A DNA stretch of 64,000 nt from DATAEY01 sp045805565 (GCA_045805565.1 JBJMKZ010000025.1:62001-126000), one strand, 5' to 3'; shown: positions 32,541-42,488, counted from the first letter of the stretch. Notes: generated by a model not told the origin, from the letters alone. Translations and numbers: made by a program.

Positions 32541-34271
32541 TTGGGCACGCAGCCGGAAGCGATCGACACGGGCGCCTCCGTACCGCAGCCTGGCCGCTTC
32601 GCGGCATCGCCCTGGCGCCGCCGCGCTCGCCTGGAGGCGCTTCCAGTAGCGGTGGCGGGAGCACTCGTCGCCTACCTCGCCCTCGTCCCTCTCGGATATC
32701 TGCTGTGGAAGACGTTCGCCGGCCCGGGCGGTCTGACCCTCGAGCACCTCCGCGACGCCTATGGAGAGGCGGGCCTGGGCTCGACGGTTCGCAACTCGCT
32801 GTGGTTCGCCGCTGGGTCCAGCGTGATCGCGGTCACGAGCGGCGCGGGACTCGCCTTCGTCCTGGTGCGCACGGATCTACGCTTCAAGCGGCTGTTCTTC
32901 GCGGGGTCGCTCGTTCCCCTGATCCTGCCCGGGATCCTGTACACGATCGCGTGGATCCTGCTGGCCAGTGGCCGGATCGGGGCCCTGCGGGATCTCCTGC
33001 CGACGGGGCTGGACGTCTTCAGCATGGGCGGCATGATGCTGGTCGAGGGACTCCACCTCTCGCCGCTCGTCTTCCTGCTCATGGCCGCCGCGTTCAGCTC
33101 CGCGGATCCCGCCCTCGAGGAGGCCGCTCTGATGAGCGGCGCGCGCCTGCGCACGGTCCTGAGGAGGATCACGCTGCCGCTCGTACGTCCGGCCCTGTAC
33201 GCAGCGCTCCTGGTCATGGTCGTCCGCGCGTTGGAGTCGTTCGAGGTGCCCGTCCTACTGGGGATACCCGAGGGCATCTGGGTGTTCACCTCGCGAATCT
33301 GGCGGTCGCTCGATACGTTTCCCGCGCAGCTCGACCGGGCGGGCGCCTACTCGGTGTCGTTGCTCGTCATCACCGGGCTGGGGGTTCTCCTCTATTCGCG
33401 CGTGGTGAGCGCAGGCGCGCGGCACCAGACGATCACAGGGCGGGGGCGGCAGCCTCGCCAGATCGTGCTGGGGCGCTGGCGCCCGCCGGTGCTCGGGCTG
33501 ACCGCGGCCTATCTGCTGATCGCCTCGGGCCTTCCCCTGCTCATGCTGGTGTACGCCTCCACCCAGCGCTTCTACTCGGCACCCTCCCTGACCGGGCTCA
33601 CCGGGGCCACCCTCGAGAACTTTGGGTCGCTGCTGGGGCACGAGGCGACCGTACGCTCGTTCGGGAACTCGCTGCTGCTGGCGACCGGGACCGCGACCGT
33701 CGTCATGGTGGCGATGTCGGTCGCCGCGTGGATGGTGGTGCGAGGCCGCCTGCCTGGTCGCGGGATCGTGGACGGGCTCGCTTCCCTGCCCCTCGTGATA
33801 CCGGGTCTCGTGCTCGGCGTCGCCCTGATGTTCGTCTACCTGCGCTTCCCGCTTCCCCTCTACGGAACCCTCTGGATCCTGTTCCTGGCCTACTTCACCC
33901 GCTTCATGCCCTACGGCATGCGCTATGCGGTCTCCGCGATGCACCAGATCGGGCTTGAGCAGGAGGAGGCGGCGCGGATGAGCGGAGCCAGCTGGAGCCA
34001 AGCCTTCCGGCGGGTGACGCTTCCGCTCCTGCTTCCCGGGCTGCTCGCCGGCTGGCTCTACGTGGTCATTGTCGCCATGCGGGAACTGGCCAGCTCCATC
34101 GTCCTCTACTCGCCCGGCAGCGAGGTGCTGGCGGTGCGGATCTTCGTCCTGTACGAGGGAGGACAGCTTCCGGAGCTCGCCGCGCTGGGGGTGGTCATGG
34201 TGGTCGTCCTGGCCTGCCTGGCCGCCCTGGCCCAGCGGCTCGGGGCCCGCGCGGGGGTCTGGACAGAATGA
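32541..34271 (+). CDS. ABC transporter permease, Fe3+-type, two fused membrane domains
   Basis: About 576 aa from a TTG at 32541 (start uncertain; an in-frame GTG at 32652 is an alternative, and upstream ATGs would run into the divergent gene). It has roughly twelve hydrophobic segments in two BPD_transp_1 halves. Each half carries an EAA loop: EEAALMSGARLRTVLRRITLP and EEAARMSGASWSQAFRRVTLP (given in part). The fused layout is that of FbpB/SfuB iron(III) permeases. It moves the ligand delivered by the lipoprotein through the inner membrane. The ATPase gene follows after 22 bases. Confidence 0.85.
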   Translation: MGTQPEAIDTGASVPQPGRFAASPWRRRARLEALPVAVAGALVAYLALVPLGYLLWKTFAGPGGLTLEHLRDAYGEAGLGSTVRNSLWFAAGSSVIAVTSGAGLAFVLVRTDLRFKRLFFAGSLVPLILPGILYTIAWILLASGRIGALRDLLPTGLDVFSMGGMMLVEGLHLSPLVFLLMAAAFSSADPALEEAALMSGARLRTVLRRITLPLVRPALYAALLVMVVRALESFEVPVLLGIPEGIWVFTSRIWRSLDTFPAQLDRAGAYSVSLLVITGLGVLLYSRVVSAGARHQTITGRGRQPRQIVLGRWRPPVLGLTAAYLLIASGLPLLMLVYASTQRFYSAPSLTGLTGATLENFGSLLGHEATVRSFGNSLLLATGTATVVMVAMSVAAWMVVRGRLPGRGIVDGLASLPLVIPGLVLGVALMFVYLRFPLPLYGTLWILFLAYFTRFMPYGMRYAVSAMHQIGLEQEEAARMSGASWSQAFRRVTLPLLLPGLLAGWLYVVIVAMRELASSIVLYSPGSEVLAVRIFVLYEGGQLPELAALGVVMVVVLACLAALAQRLGARAGVWTE

Positions 34272-34293
34272 TGGCTCGGGGGGAGCGTATGCG

Positions 34294-35409
34294 TTGTTGA
34301 GCATCCGGGAGCTGGTGAAGAGCTTTCCCTCCGCCAGGGGTAGGGAGAATTACGTTCGCGCCGTGGACGGGCTCTCGCTCGAGGTGGCGGGGGGGCAGCT
34401 GTACACGCTGCTCGGACCGTCGGGATGCGGCAAGACGACCACGCTGCGGTGCGTCGCGGGCCTCGACGAGCCAGACGCCGGTGAGGTGCGTGTCGCCGGC
34501 CGCGTGCTCAACTCCTCCCGTCACGGCGTGGCGGTGGCGGCCAACCGGCGCGGGCTGGGCATGGTATTCCAGTCCTACGGGCTGTGGCCACATATGACCG
34601 TGTTCGACACCGTGGCCTTCCCGCTGGTGGTGGTGCCGCGCAGAGCCCGCCGCCCGCGCGGCGAGATCCGGCGGCGCGTCGAACACACCCTCGCCACCGT
34701 CCGGCTCGACGGCCTGGAGGAGCGACCGGCCACTGATCTGTCGGGCGGCCAGCAGCAGCGGCTCGCCCTGGCCCGCGCGCTCGTGACGGAGCCCCCCTTG
34801 CTGCTCATGGACGAGCCGCTCTCCAACCTCGATGCCCGCCTGCGCGAGGACATGGGCCTCGAGCTCAAGCGCCTACAGCGCGAGCTTGGGATCACCGCCC
34901 TTTACGTGACGCACGACCAGGCGGAGGCGCTTGCGCTCTCCAACTTGATCGGCGTGATGAACTCGGGACGGATCGTCCAGGTCGGCAAGCCGCGCGAGAT
35001 CTATGAGCGGCCGCGGTCCCGCTTCGTGGCCGAGTTCATCGGCAACGCGAACCTGATCGAGGGCGAGGTCAGGGAGGTGGGCCCTGCGGGCTGCTTGGTC
35101 TCGGCCGGCGGACAAACCGTGAGAGCCCGATCGGCGGCGGGGTGCGCTGCCGGCGAGTCCGTGGTGGTGTCGATCCGGCCCGAGGAAATCGAGCTCTGCA
35201 CCGGGCCACCACGTGACGCAGAAGCGAACCGCTGGCGCGGCTCCGTGCAGGCACGTGCCTTCCGGGGGGACTCGATAGAGCATGTGGTGAGGGTCGGCGA
35301 CCGCGAGATCCGGGCGCGGGTTGGTGCAGGAGTGTCGCTCCCCCCGGGCACCGAGGTGACCGTGCAAGTCCCCGCGGAGGCATGCTGGCTCGTGCCCGCG
35401 CCCGACTGA
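34294..35409 (+). CDS. ABC transporter ATPase (FbpC/PotA-like)
   Basis: A 371-aa ATPase powering the upstream permease. Walker A GPSGCGKTT, signature LSGGQQQR, Walker B LLLMDEPLSNLD and H-loop YVTHDQAEA are intact. The C-terminal ~120 residues form a TOBE regulatory domain (IRPEEIEL, VRVGDREIRARV). TTG at 34294 is chosen because it follows GGGGGGAG at a good distance and precedes the conserved LSIRELVKSF; a second TTG directly follows. Confidence 0.88.
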   Translation: MLSIRELVKSFPSARGRENYVRAVDGLSLEVAGGQLYTLLGPSGCGKTTTLRCVAGLDEPDAGEVRVAGRVLNSSRHGVAVAANRRGLGMVFQSYGLWPHMTVFDTVAFPLVVVPRRARRPRGEIRRRVEHTLATVRLDGLEERPATDLSGGQQQRLALARALVTEPPLLLMDEPLSNLDARLREDMGLELKRLQRELGITALYVTHDQAEALALSNLIGVMNSGRIVQVGKPREIYERPRSRFVAEFIGNANLIEGEVREVGPAGCLVSAGGQTVRARSAAGCAAGESVVVSIRPEEIELCTGPPRDAEANRWRGSVQARAFRGDSIEHVVRVGDREIRARVGAGVSLPPGTEVTVQVPAEACWLVPAPD

Positions 35410-35471
35410 TGCGGGCGAGGCGGCGCTTCTAGAGCGCCGGGCCCTGGTCCCTACCCGGACCCCCCGGCGCG

Positions 35472-35933
35472 CTACTCGATGCGGCTGCGGATGCGATCGG
35501 CCTGGTCGCGGGTGAGCCGGCCGGCCTTCACCGCGGCGTCGAGCCGCTGTTCCAGTGCCGCGTGAAACACGGCGTGCAGCGCCTCGCGTACCTGGCTCTG
35601 GCTCTTGCCGAGCTCATCGGCGAGCGTCTCCACGAACAGGCCGGGATTGGGGTGGCTGTCGGACGCGAAAGCCCGCGCGAGCCGTCGATGCGCGTTCTCG
35701 AGCGCCTGCTCCACGTCTGCCACGTTCAGGTCGAGCCGCCGGGCGAGATCGCGTGCGAACTCGGCGCGATGCGCGCCGCTGTGCTGGTCGCGCAGCCTGA
35801 GGTTCGCTGGCAGCTCCCTCGTGACGGCCGCCGGCCGCGCCTGGGGACTGGCGGGAAACGGCTCACCGGACGCGGCGACGGCGGTCGCGCCGAGCACGAA
35901 CGCCGCAGTGGCGAGGACGACGGGACGTCTCAT
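35472..35933 (-). CDS. Secreted helical protein of unknown function
   Basis: A 153-aa protein with a typical Sec signal (RRPVVLATAAFVLGATAVAASG) and likely cleavage near residue 22. The mature part is helical and charged. It has repeated segments about DLARRLDLNVADVEQALENA and ELGKSQSQVREALHAV (in part), ending in the motif AGRLTRDQADRI that is seen in small secreted DUF2680-like proteins. AAAGGAG precedes the ATG. Role unknown; a structural or metal-related envelope function would be speculation. Confidence 0.7.
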   Translation of the reverse strand: MRRPVVLATAAFVLGATAVAASGEPFPASPQARPAAVTRELPANLRLRDQHSGAHRAEFARDLARRLDLNVADVEQALENAHRRLARAFASDSHPNPGLFVETLADELGKSQSQVREALHAVFHAALEQRLDAAVKAGRLTRDQADRIRSRIE

Positions 35934-36199
35934 CGGGCTCCTTTCGGTGGCCTGCCGGTGGGCTCCGCTCAGTTGCCCGCCGGCTGCTTTCCGCCGGTGA
36001 GGATAGTCAATCGCGGACAGTCAGAGCATGCCGGGGGGTGCGTCGGATGCCCGTCGACACCTCCGGTCCGAGGGACCGACGATGCACTGAGGCGGGGCTA
36101 GCAGCGTTGGTTGCGGCGGACACCTGACTCTCGGCTATAGGTGGCTCGCCAACCCGCGGTGGTTAGATTCCGGCCGACCTCGTCCGAGCTGGAGGGCTC

Positions 36200-37741
36200 G
36201 TGTCGGAGCAGCCAACCAACGCGGCGCCCGCGCGGTCGCCCACGCCGGAGATCCTGCTCCTCGGGGTGCTCGTCGCGGTGGGCGCGGCGCTGCGCTTCGG
36301 ATCGCTTGGGCACAGCTTCTTCCTCGACGAGGCCTTCACCGTCAAGGCAGTCGATCGATCGTTCGGCGCCATGCTGGACGCGATCGGAAGGCAGGAGAGC
36401 ACGCCGCCGCTCTACTACGTGATCGCGTGGGGATGGCGCCATCTCTTCGGCACCGGAGAGTGGGGCCTTCGGTCACTGTCGGCGTTGATCGGGACCGCCG
36501 CGATTCCGGTGACCTTCGCTGCCGCGCGACACCTCGCTGGCGCACGTGCGGCGGTCATCGCGGCGGGACTCGTCGCCTGCAATCCCTTGCTGGTCTGGTA
36601 CTCGCAACAGGCCCGGGCGTACTCCCTCCTGGTGCTGATCGGCGGGGTAACCGTGCTGCTCTTCGCCCGGGCCTGGGAGAACCCGTCGGCGGGGCGGCTG
36701 GCAGCCTGGAGCGCGGCTTGCGCGCTGGCCGTGCTCACCCACTACTTCGCGGTCTTCCTGGTGATTGCCGAAGCCCTGACACTCTGGGTCCTGCTCTCCC
36801 GTCAGCGGCGCACCGTGGTCCTTGCCTTGAGCGGAATCGGCGTCGTCGCGCTGCCACTGGCGGCCCTCGCGGTCACCCAGCAGAGTGGGCTTCGAGCGGC
36901 CTGGATCGGCGCCATTCCGCTCTGGGACCGTGTCGAGTCGGTCGCCCTGGAGATCGCGAGCGCCAATGTGCTGATGGCCAGATTGGGCGTGTCGGCGAGA
37001 ACCGGCCTCGCCGCCGTGGCGGTGATCGCACTGGTGTGGGCAACGATCGCGGTCGTGCTGAGGCGGCTCGATTCGCGCGAGCGCGCGACTGCGCTGGTGG
37101 CCACAGCGGTGGGGGCCGTCGCAATCCTGCTGCCGCTGACTCTGGCGTTGGCAGGGTTCGACTTCTTCCTCGATCGAAACCTGATTGCCGCGTGGGTGCC
37201 GCTCGCCATCGGCCTCGGTGTCGTGCTCGGGGCACGCCGCGCGGGCGCGTGGGGAGCTGCCACGGCCGTCGCACTGTGCGTGGCGGCCGTGGCGACCACC
37301 CTGCAGGCGTCGGCCTATGCGAGCCCGGAGCGCGTCGACTGGCGTGCGATCTCCGCCGCGCTCGGGCGACCGGCCAGCCCGCGCGTCATCGTGATGTATC
37401 CCCGGTACATCAGCGCTCCACTGAGCGTCTACGGCCAGAGGCTGTCCAACTGTCCGCGTGAGCTGCGCGTGGCTGAGCTGTGGCTGGTCGAGGCGGTGCA
37501 TACGGCCACGTTGCCGCGCCCGCCCGGGTTCCACCCGGTGAGCGCCGACCGCATCGGTCCGATCAGCATTTCGCGCTTCATCGCTCGGCCGCCTGTGCGT
37601 ACGAGGCGCCGACAACTCGCGCGCGGAATCAGGCCGCCGTCCTCGGTCCCGCCGGGCCAGCGCCAGCTCGGGACGCAGCGCAAAGCCGACGTCGCGTGTC
37701 AGGAGCCCGTAGCGCCTGGTGACAGCGAGCGCGGAGGCTGA
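36200..37741 (+). CDS. PMT/ArnT-type polyprenyl-phosphate glycosyltransferase (GT39/GT83-like)
   Basis: A 513-aa integral membrane protein with about ten or eleven hydrophobic helices. The first extracytoplasmic loop carries FLDEAFT, the Asp-Glu pair used for catalysis in GT-C enzymes. QQARAYSL matches the conserved motif of the family. GGAGGG precedes the GTG start. Such enzymes transfer sugars from a polyprenyl phosphate donor to proteins or lipids outside the cell. The C-terminal 60 residues are basic and soluble. Acceptor unknown. Confidence 0.82.
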   Translation: MSEQPTNAAPARSPTPEILLLGVLVAVGAALRFGSLGHSFFLDEAFTVKAVDRSFGAMLDAIGRQESTPPLYYVIAWGWRHLFGTGEWGLRSLSALIGTAAIPVTFAAARHLAGARAAVIAAGLVACNPLLVWYSQQARAYSLLVLIGGVTVLLFARAWENPSAGRLAAWSAACALAVLTHYFAVFLVIAEALTLWVLLSRQRRTVVLALSGIGVVALPLAALAVTQQSGLRAAWIGAIPLWDRVESVALEIASANVLMARLGVSARTGLAAVAVIALVWATIAVVLRRLDSRERATALVATAVGAVAILLPLTLALAGFDFFLDRNLIAAWVPLAIGLGVVLGARRAGAWGAATAVALCVAAVATTLQASAYASPERVDWRAISAALGRPASPRVIVMYPRYISAPLSVYGQRLSNCPRELRVAELWLVEAVHTATLPRPPGFHPVSADRIGPISISRFIARPPVRTRRRQLARGIRPPSSVPPGQRQLGTQRKADVACQEPVAPGDSERGG

Positions 37742-37930
37742 TATCGGGCGGGCCAGCCCTCTCCGCGGGGAAGGTCGCTGGTAGCGTACCCGCCTTCGCC
37801 GTGAGTGTCCTCTCTCAATGCTTCCGGGCGAGGCCAACTTGCCTGCTGTCGGCGACGTCGCGGCCGTGCGGGCCACGTGGCGAGTCCCCCTCGTCACCCG
37901 TGTGGCGCTGAAACGCGGCTGAGTCGGCGG

Positions 37931-38941
37931 ATGCACCAGCCCTCGATAGCGGTGGTCATCCCGACCCGCAACCGTGGGGAGAGTGTCGCCGCGACGGTTC
38001 GTAGCCTGCTCGCCGACCGGGGGACGGGCCTCGAGGTGATCGTGGTCGATCAGAGCGACGATGACGCTACGCAGCGCGCGATCTCGTCCCTGCAGGCAAC
38101 CAACCTGCGCTACGTGCGGACACCCACTCGAGGATCGTCCGCCGCACGCAACGTCGGCATCCGACACGCCCGCAGCGACCTCGTGGCCATGACCGATGAC
38201 GACTGCGAGGTGCCAGCGGGCTGGCTGGACGCGCTGGTCGAGGAATTCTCCCGCCACGTTCGAATCGGGATCGTCTTCGGGAACGTCATCGCGGTCGACC
38301 ACGACCGGACGGCGGGCTTCATCCCTGCTTGCGTTAGCGAAGAGGCATCGCTGGCCCGCGGTGTATCCGAGATGCACAGGGTCGAAGGAATGGGGGCGTG
38401 CATGGCCGTCCGACGCAGCGTGTGGGCGCAGCTGGCGGGGTTCGACGAGACGCTCGGCTCGGGAGCGGTCCTGAGGTCGGCGGCGGAGGGGGATTTCACC
38501 CTGCGTGCGCTGCGGGCCGGGTACTTCGTCTACCAGAGCCCTCGCTGGTCCGTCCGACATCACGGATTCCGCCCCTGGGAGGAAGCCGGAGGACTGGTGC
38601 GTCAGTACTGGTTCGGGGCCGGGGCGATGTACGCCAAGCCGGTGAAGTCCGGCGACTCGAGAGTATGGGCGCTGCTCGCGCGCCTGGCCTGGCGCTGGGC
38701 GTTCGGCCGCTCGCCGGTGGCCGCGAGCCTCGGCAGCCGTCCCTACCGGTGGGTACGCCTGGGGGCGTTTCTGCGAGGGCTCGCCGCCGGCCATCTCACC
38801 CCGATCGACAGCTCGGCCGGCCACTACGCCAAGGGCTCGGCGGTGAGGCGAGGAGTTGGAGGGGTTCGCCCGGCGCCGCGCGGCGCGATCGCCGACGAGG
38901 CCTCGGTGGGCGGGCGGGCCGGGACGAGCGCGGATGGATAG
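37931..38941 (+). CDS. GT2-family glycosyltransferase
   Basis: About 336 aa from the ATG at 37931, which places the GT-A motif AVVIPTRNRGESV immediately at the N-terminus; an earlier ATG at 37805 would add an unstructured basic stretch. DDDCEVP corresponds to the metal-binding DxD, and AEGDFTLRALRAG to the ED-containing acceptor region. The C-terminal Gly/Arg-rich tail (residues 300-336) is atypical. Substrates unknown. The stop overlaps the methyltransferase start by 8 bases. Confidence 0.82.
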   Translation: MHQPSIAVVIPTRNRGESVAATVRSLLADRGTGLEVIVVDQSDDDATQRAISSLQATNLRYVRTPTRGSSAARNVGIRHARSDLVAMTDDDCEVPAGWLDALVEEFSRHVRIGIVFGNVIAVDHDRTAGFIPACVSEEASLARGVSEMHRVEGMGACMAVRRSVWAQLAGFDETLGSGAVLRSAAEGDFTLRALRAGYFVYQSPRWSVRHHGFRPWEEAGGLVRQYWFGAGAMYAKPVKSGDSRVWALLARLAWRWAFGRSPVAASLGSRPYRWVRLGAFLRGLAAGHLTPIDSSAGHYAKGSAVRRGVGGVRPAPRGAIADEASVGGRAGTSADG

Positions 38942-39668
38942 GCGCCAGGTCCTCGAGACCTATGACGACGAGTACGCCCGAACCTACGACGAGCGGTTCG
39001 TCCTCCCGGGGCACTACGGGGTCAAGACCGAGTTCGAGCTCAAGCTCCTCAGGGAGTTGCTCACGCCCGGCGGGAAGTGGCTGGACGTGGGATGCGGCAC
39101 CGGCTACTTCCTGAGCCGCTTCCCGGGAGTTCCGCGCGCGGGCATCGATCTTTCACCTGCCATGCTGGCGCGCGCCAGAGAGGCGAACCCTGATGCGCTG
39201 TTCTTCCGTGAGGGCGATTTCACCGAAGACGTGCCGGAGTGGCATGGACAGTGGGACCTGGTGACCAGCATGTGGTACGCGTACGGGATGGTGGAATCGC
39301 TTGCCGCGGTCAGAGGCGTGGTCGACAACCTCGCCGCGTGGACTTCCGATCGCGGCGTCTGCGTCCTCCCGTTGTTCGATCCCAGGAAGATCCGGGGGGT
39401 GAAGGTTCCGTACCTTCACCGCAACGTCGCCTTTCCGCCCGGAACGGTGTTGATGACTGGAGTGACCTGGTCGTGGATAGAGGCTTCGGGAAAGCGCCAC
39501 GAGCACATGGTCGCTCCCGCCACCGAGGAGATGATGTCGATGTTCCAGGACCACTTCGATGCGGTCGAGCTGGTCCGGTATCCCTCGTTCCCCTGGTTCG
39601 GCCGAGGCCGGCACGTGAAGGCGCTGATCGCCCGCAGGAAGCGCCCGGCGGCCCGCGACACTCCTTGA
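38934..39668 (+). CDS. SAM-dependent methyltransferase (class I)
   Basis: A 244-aa enzyme. LDVGCGTGYFL (about residues 45-55) is the SAM-binding glycine motif and FPGVPRAGIDLS carries the acidic ribose ligand. The ATG at 38934 is chosen over 38856 because it begins directly before the ETYDDEYARTYD helix typical of the family. It overlaps the upstream glycosyltransferase and its stop shares one base with the start of the first P450, so it is translated with both. Methyl acceptor unknown; C-, N- or O-methylation cannot be told apart. Confidence 0.83.
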   Translation: MDRRQVLETYDDEYARTYDERFVLPGHYGVKTEFELKLLRELLTPGGKWLDVGCGTGYFLSRFPGVPRAGIDLSPAMLARAREANPDALFFREGDFTEDVPEWHGQWDLVTSMWYAYGMVESLAAVRGVVDNLAAWTSDRGVCVLPLFDPRKIRGVKVPYLHRNVAFPPGTVLMTGVTWSWIEASGKRHEHMVAPATEEMMSMFQDHFDAVELVRYPSFPWFGRGRHVKALIARRKRPAARDTP

Positions 39669-41068
39669 TGGCTCGGCCGATCCGCTGCTCGCTTCCGCCC
39701 GGTCCTCGCCTGCCGCGCCTGGTGCAGACGGTTGTCCTCTCCGCCCTGCCGAGCTGGTTCGTGGAGGCCTGCCGCCGACACTACGGTGATCTGATCACGT
39801 TCAGCACCCTGCTCGACTCGTCGTTCGTACTGGTGCTGGACCCCGAACTGGTCAGGCAGGTGTTCCAGGCGCCGCCGAAGCAGCTTCGCAACACGGCGAT
39901 CGCCACGGCCCGAGTGGACGGCGAGCGCTCGGTCCTCTTCCAGGACGGCCCGGCGCACCTGCGCCTGCGCCGGCTTCTGCTCCCGCCCTTCCACGGCGAG
40001 CGCATGCGAGCGTACGAGACGGTGATGCGCGAGGCCACCGACCGGGCGATCGACTCCTGGCCGGTGGGGAAGCGGTTCGCCCTGCTGCCCTCGATGAGGT
40101 CGCTGACCCTGGACGTGATCTCGAGGGTGGTGTTCGGGCTCGAAGATGACTTCCGCCGCAACGACCTCAAGCAGCGGCTGGGGGCGATGATGGAGCCGGT
40201 CGCACCCCCGGCGAGGCCAGTGCGCGTACTGACCCGTCACCGAGCCGCTTCCGAGGTGGAGACCGGCTTCGAGCAGCGCCGGCGCGCGGTCGACGACTTG
40301 ATCTACGCCGAGATCGACGCCCGGCGTCGCGTGGCCGATCTGGCCCAGCGCGAGGACGTGCTCTCGACGCTGCTCGTGGCCGAAGACGAGGCCGGCAATT
40401 CCCTCACCGACGAGGAGATCCGGGACCAGCTCGTCACGCTCTTGACCGCCGGGCACGAGACCACGGCCACCTCGCTGTCCTGGGCCTTCGATCTCCTGCT
40501 GGGCCATCCCGCGGCGCTGCGGCGCCTGACCGACGAGCTCGCCGCCGGGGACGATGGATACCTCAAAGCCGTGGTCATGGAAACCCTGAGGGTCCGCCCC
40601 CTGGTGCCCAGCGTGAGCCGGGTGGTGAGCGAGCGATCCTACGAGCTGGGCGGGTACCGGCTGCCCGTCGACACCCAGGTCAGGCCGTCGATCTCCGGGA
40701 TCCACTTTCGGGCGGACCGCTACCCCGACCCGCGGGCGTTTCGCCCGGAGCGCTTCCTGGGGAATGCCGGCCGGGATACGCACGCCTGGCTGCCCTTCGG
40801 CGGTGGCACACGGCGCTGCCTGGGCGCCAGCTTCGCGAGGTTCGAGATGGAGGTCGTCATCCGCCGAGTGCTCGCCCGCACGCGCCTCGCCCCCGCCGGC
40901 CGGCGCCGAGAGAGAGCGGTGCGAAAGCGGATCACGCCCCGAAGGGGGATCACCTTCGTGCCCCGCCGAGGCGTGCCGGTGTTGCAGCCGCGGCCTCCCC
41001 GACCCGCTGTCCGCGGCGCGCCTGGAAAGGCCGACCGCGCCGCAGCCGTGCCGGAGCTCGCCGGCTGA
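39668..41068 (+). CDS. Cytochrome P450 (first of three paralogues)
   Basis: A 466-aa soluble heme monooxygenase. SLPPGPRLPR starts the fold, as in many bacterial P450s. AGHETT at residues 261-266 is the oxygen-activating I-helix, the ExxR is E305-R308 and the heme loop FGGGTRRCLG has C384. All catalytic elements are intact. ATG shares one base with the methyltransferase stop. It closely resembles the other two P450s of the window, and a 123-base stretch is 93% identical to the neighbouring copy. No dedicated ferredoxin or reductase gene is seen nearby. Substrate unknown. Confidence 0.93.
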   Translation: MARPIRCSLPPGPRLPRLVQTVVLSALPSWFVEACRRHYGDLITFSTLLDSSFVLVLDPELVRQVFQAPPKQLRNTAIATARVDGERSVLFQDGPAHLRLRRLLLPPFHGERMRAYETVMREATDRAIDSWPVGKRFALLPSMRSLTLDVISRVVFGLEDDFRRNDLKQRLGAMMEPVAPPARPVRVLTRHRAASEVETGFEQRRRAVDDLIYAEIDARRRVADLAQREDVLSTLLVAEDEAGNSLTDEEIRDQLVTLLTAGHETTATSLSWAFDLLLGHPAALRRLTDELAAGDDGYLKAVVMETLRVRPLVPSVSRVVSERSYELGGYRLPVDTQVRPSISGIHFRADRYPDPRAFRPERFLGNAGRDTHAWLPFGGGTRRCLGASFARFEMEVVIRRVLARTRLAPAGRRRERAVRKRITPRRGITFVPRRGVPVLQPRPPRPAVRGAPGKADRAAAVPELAG

Positions 41069-41132
41069 AGCGCCGCTCGTGGCCGACCTCGCAGGCAGCT
41101 CCGAACCCGGCATTCAGGATCGCCTTTCCGTC

Positions 41133-42488
41133 GTGGTCCCGAACGGGTCGCTCCCTCCCCATCCCCCTCTTCCGGGGTGGCTTCAGGCGGTCGCCCTGAG
41201 CCTCGCGCCGGTGCGCTTCCTCCGGGCCTGTCGGCGGCGGTACGGGGGTGCGGTCAGGTTGAGCCCCCTGTTCGATTCCGGGTTCGTGATGGTGTTCGAT
41301 CGAGATCTCATCGAGCAGGTGTTCCGCGCACCGCCGGACCGGCTGCACTCGGGAGAGCTCAAGATGGCGCTTGCCCCCCTGCTGGGCCGGAGCTCGGTGG
41401 TAGTGCTCGATGGCGAGGAGCACCTGCGCAAGCGACGCCTGCTGCTTCCAGCCTTTCACGGCGAGCTCATGCGAGCGTACGAGGCGGTGATGCGCGAGGC
41501 GACCGACCGGGCGATCGACTCCTGGCCGGTAGGGAAGCCCTTTGCCCTGCTGCCCTCGATGAGATCGCTGACCCTGGAGGTAATCGCGCGGGCGGTGTTC
41601 GGAGTCGAGCCAGGTCCCCGCCAGGAGCAGCTCAAGGACCGGGTGCGGGCGATGGTGGACCCGGCGGCCCTGGCCGCCCCGAGCCCCACGCGCTGGCGGG
41701 CGGTCATGCTGGCGATGACCGGACGGTTCGGCAGCGTCGACAGATACCGCTTGACGAGGATCCGAGCCCTGGCCGACGAGCTCATCTACGACGAGATCGC
41801 CCAGCGCCGAAAGGCGCCGAACCTCCAGCAGCGCCAGGACGTGCTCTCTCAGCTCCTGCTCGCTCGCGACGACGACGGGAGGGGGATGTCGGATGAAGAG
41901 CTGCGGGGAGAGCTCGTGACCCTGCTGCTCGCCGGACACGAGACCACCGCCATCTCCCTCGGCTGGGCGTTCGAGCTGCTCCTGCGGCACCCGGCCGAGC
42001 TCAACCGGCTCGAGGCCGAGCTGGCGCGCGGCGAGGCCGACTACTTGAACGCGGTGATCAAGGAGGTCCTGCGGCTGCGACCCGTCATCACTGGGGTCAG
42101 CCGCGTGGTTGGCCAGGCGCCCTTCGTCCTGGGCGACCACGTCCTGCCTGCGGGCACCGAGCTGAGGTCGTCGATCTCAGCCGTGCACCGTGGCGACCGC
42201 TACCCGAACCCCGATGCGTTTCGTCCCGAGCGCTTCCTCGCGGCCGACAGCCCCGACATCTACACCTGGCTGCCGTTCGGAGGCGGCACCAGGCGCTGCC
42301 TGGGCGCCAGCTTCGCGACCTTCGAGATGAGCGTGGTCATTCGCCGGGTCCTGGAGAGGACCCGGCTGCTGCCGATGGGCCGGCGCCCGGAGCGCAGCGT
42401 CCGCAATCGAATGACCTCGCGGAACGGGTTGCTGGCCGTCCCGGAGCGTGGGGTCCGCGTGATCCAGGCGCAGGCGCCCCGCCCCTGA
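41133..42488 (+). CDS. Cytochrome P450 (second paralogue)
   Basis: A 451-aa enzyme if started at the GTG at 41133, just before SLPPHPPLPG; a GTG at 41079 would add 18 residues. AGHETTA in helix I, KEVLRLRP as the ExxR helix and FGGGTRRCLGA as the heme-Cys loop are present and complete. Sequence is most similar to the first P450, 65 bases upstream, so tandem duplication is likely. It is in the same transcription unit as the methyltransferase. Redox partners are not encoded in the window. Confidence 0.92.
   Translation: MVPNGSLPPHPPLPGWLQAVALSLAPVRFLRACRRRYGGAVRLSPLFDSGFVMVFDRDLIEQVFRAPPDRLHSGELKMALAPLLGRSSVVVLDGEEHLRKRRLLLPAFHGELMRAYEAVMREATDRAIDSWPVGKPFALLPSMRSLTLEVIARAVFGVEPGPRQEQLKDRVRAMVDPAALAAPSPTRWRAVMLAMTGRFGSVDRYRLTRIRALADELIYDEIAQRRKAPNLQQRQDVLSQLLLARDDDGRGMSDEELRGELVTLLLAGHETTAISLGWAFELLLRHPAELNRLEAELARGEADYLNAVIKEVLRLRPVITGVSRVVGQAPFVLGDHVLPAGTELRSSISAVHRGDRYPNPDAFRPERFLAADSPDIYTWLPFGGGTRRCLGASFATFEMSVVIRRVLERTRLLPMGRRPERSVRNRMTSRNGLLAVPERGVRVIQAQAPRP

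Noticed and set aside
36473..38824. 783-codon minus frame opposite the PMT and GT2 genes
   Set aside because: It has no recognisable fold and contains the typical reverse-strand composition; both + genes have clear motifs.
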